From: Actinomycetota bacterium
GTDB taxonomy: Bacteria > Actinomycetota > Actinomycetes > S36-B12 > UBA10799
NCBI GenBank assembly: GCA_030837445.1
Contig: JAUPKM010000087.1
Span: 1 to 6,693 of the forward strand
Reading direction: 5' to 3'
DNA: 6,693 nucleotides
In this document: piece after piece, positions 5,380 through 6,693 of the stretch
Layout of the letters: every line of letters begins with the position of its first letter
Position numbering within the stretch: the stretch's first letter is position 1
Translations under genes and position numbers: made by a program
Notes under the pieces: generated by a model
What the model saw: only the letters and a program-made list of their open reading frames with translations
Database searches by the model: none
Told to the model about the DNA's origin: nothing

Positions 5380-6039
5380 ATGAGTGACAATCTCGGCCCG
5401 ATAGTCGGCCAGACGCCCGAATCAGTCCCAGCGCCAACGCCGGTGCCAAGCTATCCGGCTGGTCCCGGCTCGTCCCAGGAACCGCCCGGGGGTTGGCAGG
5501 CCGCCCTCGCGCGGTCCCAACTGAGGGTCAAGAGCCTCACGGTGGCCACCATCGTGCTCGCGGTGGCCACCCTCATCGCAGGCACCCTCGCGATGGGTTT
5601 CGCCGCCTGGGGTTTCAGCCAGTCGGTGGCGGATGGTCCGCGAGGCTATGCCAGCTTCCTGGGGGAGGACGGTCCCGGCGACGGGCCGAACCGCGTCCAA
5701 CTGGATCGGCTGTTCAACTCCGACGGCACCCTCAACAGTAAGCGGGTGCAGCGACTCAGGGATCGAATGCAGTCGGAGGACGGACCGTCGCCGATGGCTG
5801 TCCGCTTCGCGCTTGGCCGGGCAGTTCTCACCGGCGACATCACGACCTATCAGGCCGAGGAGCTGGCTGCCGCGCTCGGCTTAGGTCGGGACGAGACGAT
5901 CGTGCCGCCACCGCTGCGACCGACAGCCCCCGCCAGTCCACCGGCCACCGCGGCCACCCCGAGTCCGGGCGTGCCACGCGCGGCGACCCCGTCCAGCCCG
6001 GCGACCCCTTCGGCTCCGACGACCCCGGTCGTGCCATGA
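5380..6039 (+). CDS. Single-pass membrane protein with Pro-rich ends, unknown function
   Basis: I do not recognise a family for this 219-residue protein. Residues 1-40 are Pro/Gly/Ser-rich. A basic stretch ARSQLRVK (44-51) precedes one strong hydrophobic helix at about 53-79. A soluble part follows at 80-175, with a predicted helix SKRVQRLRDRM (120-130) and a block VRFALGRAVLTGDITTYQAEELAAALGLG (141-169). The last 45 residues are almost entirely Pro, Ala, Thr, Ser and Val. The positive residues before the helix suggest the C-terminal part faces outward, where the tail could span or contact the cell wall; this is inference. The stop overlaps the next start as ATGA, so the gene is probably translated together with the dehydrogenase. 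The third-position G/C bias supports real coding. Confidence 0.8.
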   Translation: MSDNLGPIVGQTPESVPAPTPVPSYPAGPGSSQEPPGGWQAALARSQLRVKSLTVATIVLAVATLIAGTLAMGFAAWGFSQSVADGPRGYASFLGEDGPGDGPNRVQLDRLFNSDGTLNSKRVQRLRDRMQSEDGPSPMAVRFALGRAVLTGDITTYQAEELAAALGLGRDETIVPPPLRPTAPASPPATAATPSPGVPRAATPSSPATPSAPTTPVVP

Positions 6040-6693
6040 CCCAAACGTTCACGGCCATGCGGCTGCAGACGCCATCCTCGGTCGACGCCGGCCACGGTCC
6101 ACTGCAGCCAACCGAACTGGCGCCGCCTCGGTTGGGTCCGACTGAAGTGCTGATCGAGGTCGCGGCCTGCGCCGTCTGCCGCACCGACCTGCAGTTGGCC
6201 AGCGGCGACCTTCCGGCGCACAAGCTGCCGGTCACCCCCGGACACCAGACCGTCGGCACCATCACCGACGTCGGATCCGAGGTCGACCAATGCCGACTGG
6301 GCAGCCTGGTGGGGGTTACCTGGTTCGGAGGTTCCTGTGGCGTCTGCTCGTGGTGTCTGGCAGGGCGGCAGAATCTCTGCCGGCAGGCAGAATTTACGGG
6401 CTGGGATCGAGATGGGGGTTATGCCACCGCCATCGTCGCCAGGTCAGACTGCGCTTTCGACCTGCCAACCGAGTACCTGTCCGACCGGCCGCCGCTGGAG
6501 CGAGCGATCGCCATGTCACCGCTGCTCTGCGGGGGTGTCATCGGCTACCGCTCATTGCGGATCGCCGAGCTGGGCCCTGGCAGCGCAGGAGTGAAACTGG
6601 GTCTGTACGGCTATGGCGCGTCGGCGACCCTGGTGCTGCAGGTGGCCCGGTTCTGGGGCTGCGAGGTCAGCGTGATCACGCGGTCCGCGGCAG
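6036..6693 (+). CDS. Zinc-dependent alcohol dehydrogenase, N-terminal 219 residues (runs off the right edge)
   Basis: A medium-chain zinc alcohol dehydrogenase, which oxidises alcohols or reduces aldehydes with NAD(P). The open frame starts at the ATG at 6036, in an ATGA overlap with the preceding stop, and continues to the window edge. Catalytic zinc ligands are Cys48 in AVCRTDLQ, His70 in PGHQTVG and probably Cys165 in SPLLCGGVIGYR. The structural zinc site is Cys101, Cys104, Cys107 and Cys115 in the SCGVCSWCLAG/NLC region. The dinucleotide fold begins at GLYGYGASA (189-197). The FTGWDRDGGYA stretch and LLCGGVIGYRSLR resemble the zinc-binding dehydrogenase subfamily common in actinobacteria (the TIGR02822 type, from memory). 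The usual PGHE is PGHQ here. An internal ATG at residue 8 is a possible alternative start. The substrate and cofactor preference lie in the missing part. Confidence 0.92.
   Translation, partial: MTQTFTAMRLQTPSSVDAGHGPLQPTELAPPRLGPTEVLIEVAACAVCRTDLQLASGDLPAHKLPVTPGHQTVGTITDVGSEVDQCRLGSLVGVTWFGGSCGVCSWCLAGRQNLCRQAEFTGWDRDGGYATAIVARSDCAFDLPTEYLSDRPPLERAIAMSPLLCGGVIGYRSLRIAELGPGSAGVKLGLYGYGASATLVLQVARFWGCEVSVITRSAA

Noticed and set aside
5925..6036. Possible DNA repeat array in the Pro/Ala/Thr-rich tail of the 5380 gene
   Set aside because: The bases repeat only loosely because of Pro, Ala, Thr and Ser codons. There is no fixed unit or spacer pattern, so neither a CRISPR array nor a true tandem repeat fits.

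Overview
The window is a high-GC chromosomal segment from an actinobacterium. This rests on the strong G/C bias at third codon positions, on a DUF3097 protein (a family I know essentially only from Actinomycetota), and on TAnnnT-type -10 boxes placed for leaderless mRNAs. I cannot name the genus from this sequence. All genes look like chromosomal housekeeping or accessory metabolism. I see no mobile element, CRISPR array, rRNA, tRNA or phage gene.

Layout. On the minus strand, reading right to left from 2887, are a DUF3097 protein (2030-2887), a GadC-like APC-superfamily amino acid permease (467-1990) and the N-terminal 152 residues of an AMP-forming acyl-CoA synthetase (1-458, running off the left edge). 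The permease and synthetase form a tight two-gene unit with its own promoter. Divergent from DUF3097, across 51 bp, is a plus-strand SnoaL/NTF2-like protein (2939-3391). It converges with a minus-strand HSL-type alpha/beta hydrolase (3425-4495). A 124-bp divergent promoter region (4496-4619) holds a large imperfect inverted repeat and separates the hydrolase from a plus-strand run: a water-type aquaporin (4620-5351), a single-pass membrane protein with Pro-rich ends and unknown function (5380-6039), and a zinc-dependent alcohol dehydrogenase (6036 to the right edge) joined to it by an ATGA overlap. No gene-free stretch exceeds 300 bp.

How the genes relate. I see no single pathway linking all of them. 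The plausible functional units are permease plus acyl-CoA synthetase, and aquaporin plus membrane protein plus dehydrogenase. The hydrolase and aquaporin may share a regulatory site.

The most notable signals are at gene starts. Several genes lack a Shine-Dalgarno sequence and instead carry a hexamer like YAnnCT exactly 6-7 nt before the start codon. The hydrolase has a perfect 10-bp tandem duplication across its start codon; removing one copy would put the true in-frame ATG exactly at the predicted leaderless start. The acyl-CoA synthetase has an in-frame TAG between an ATGA-overlap start and the ATG that opens the readable frame. I found no convincing undescribed multi-gene system.
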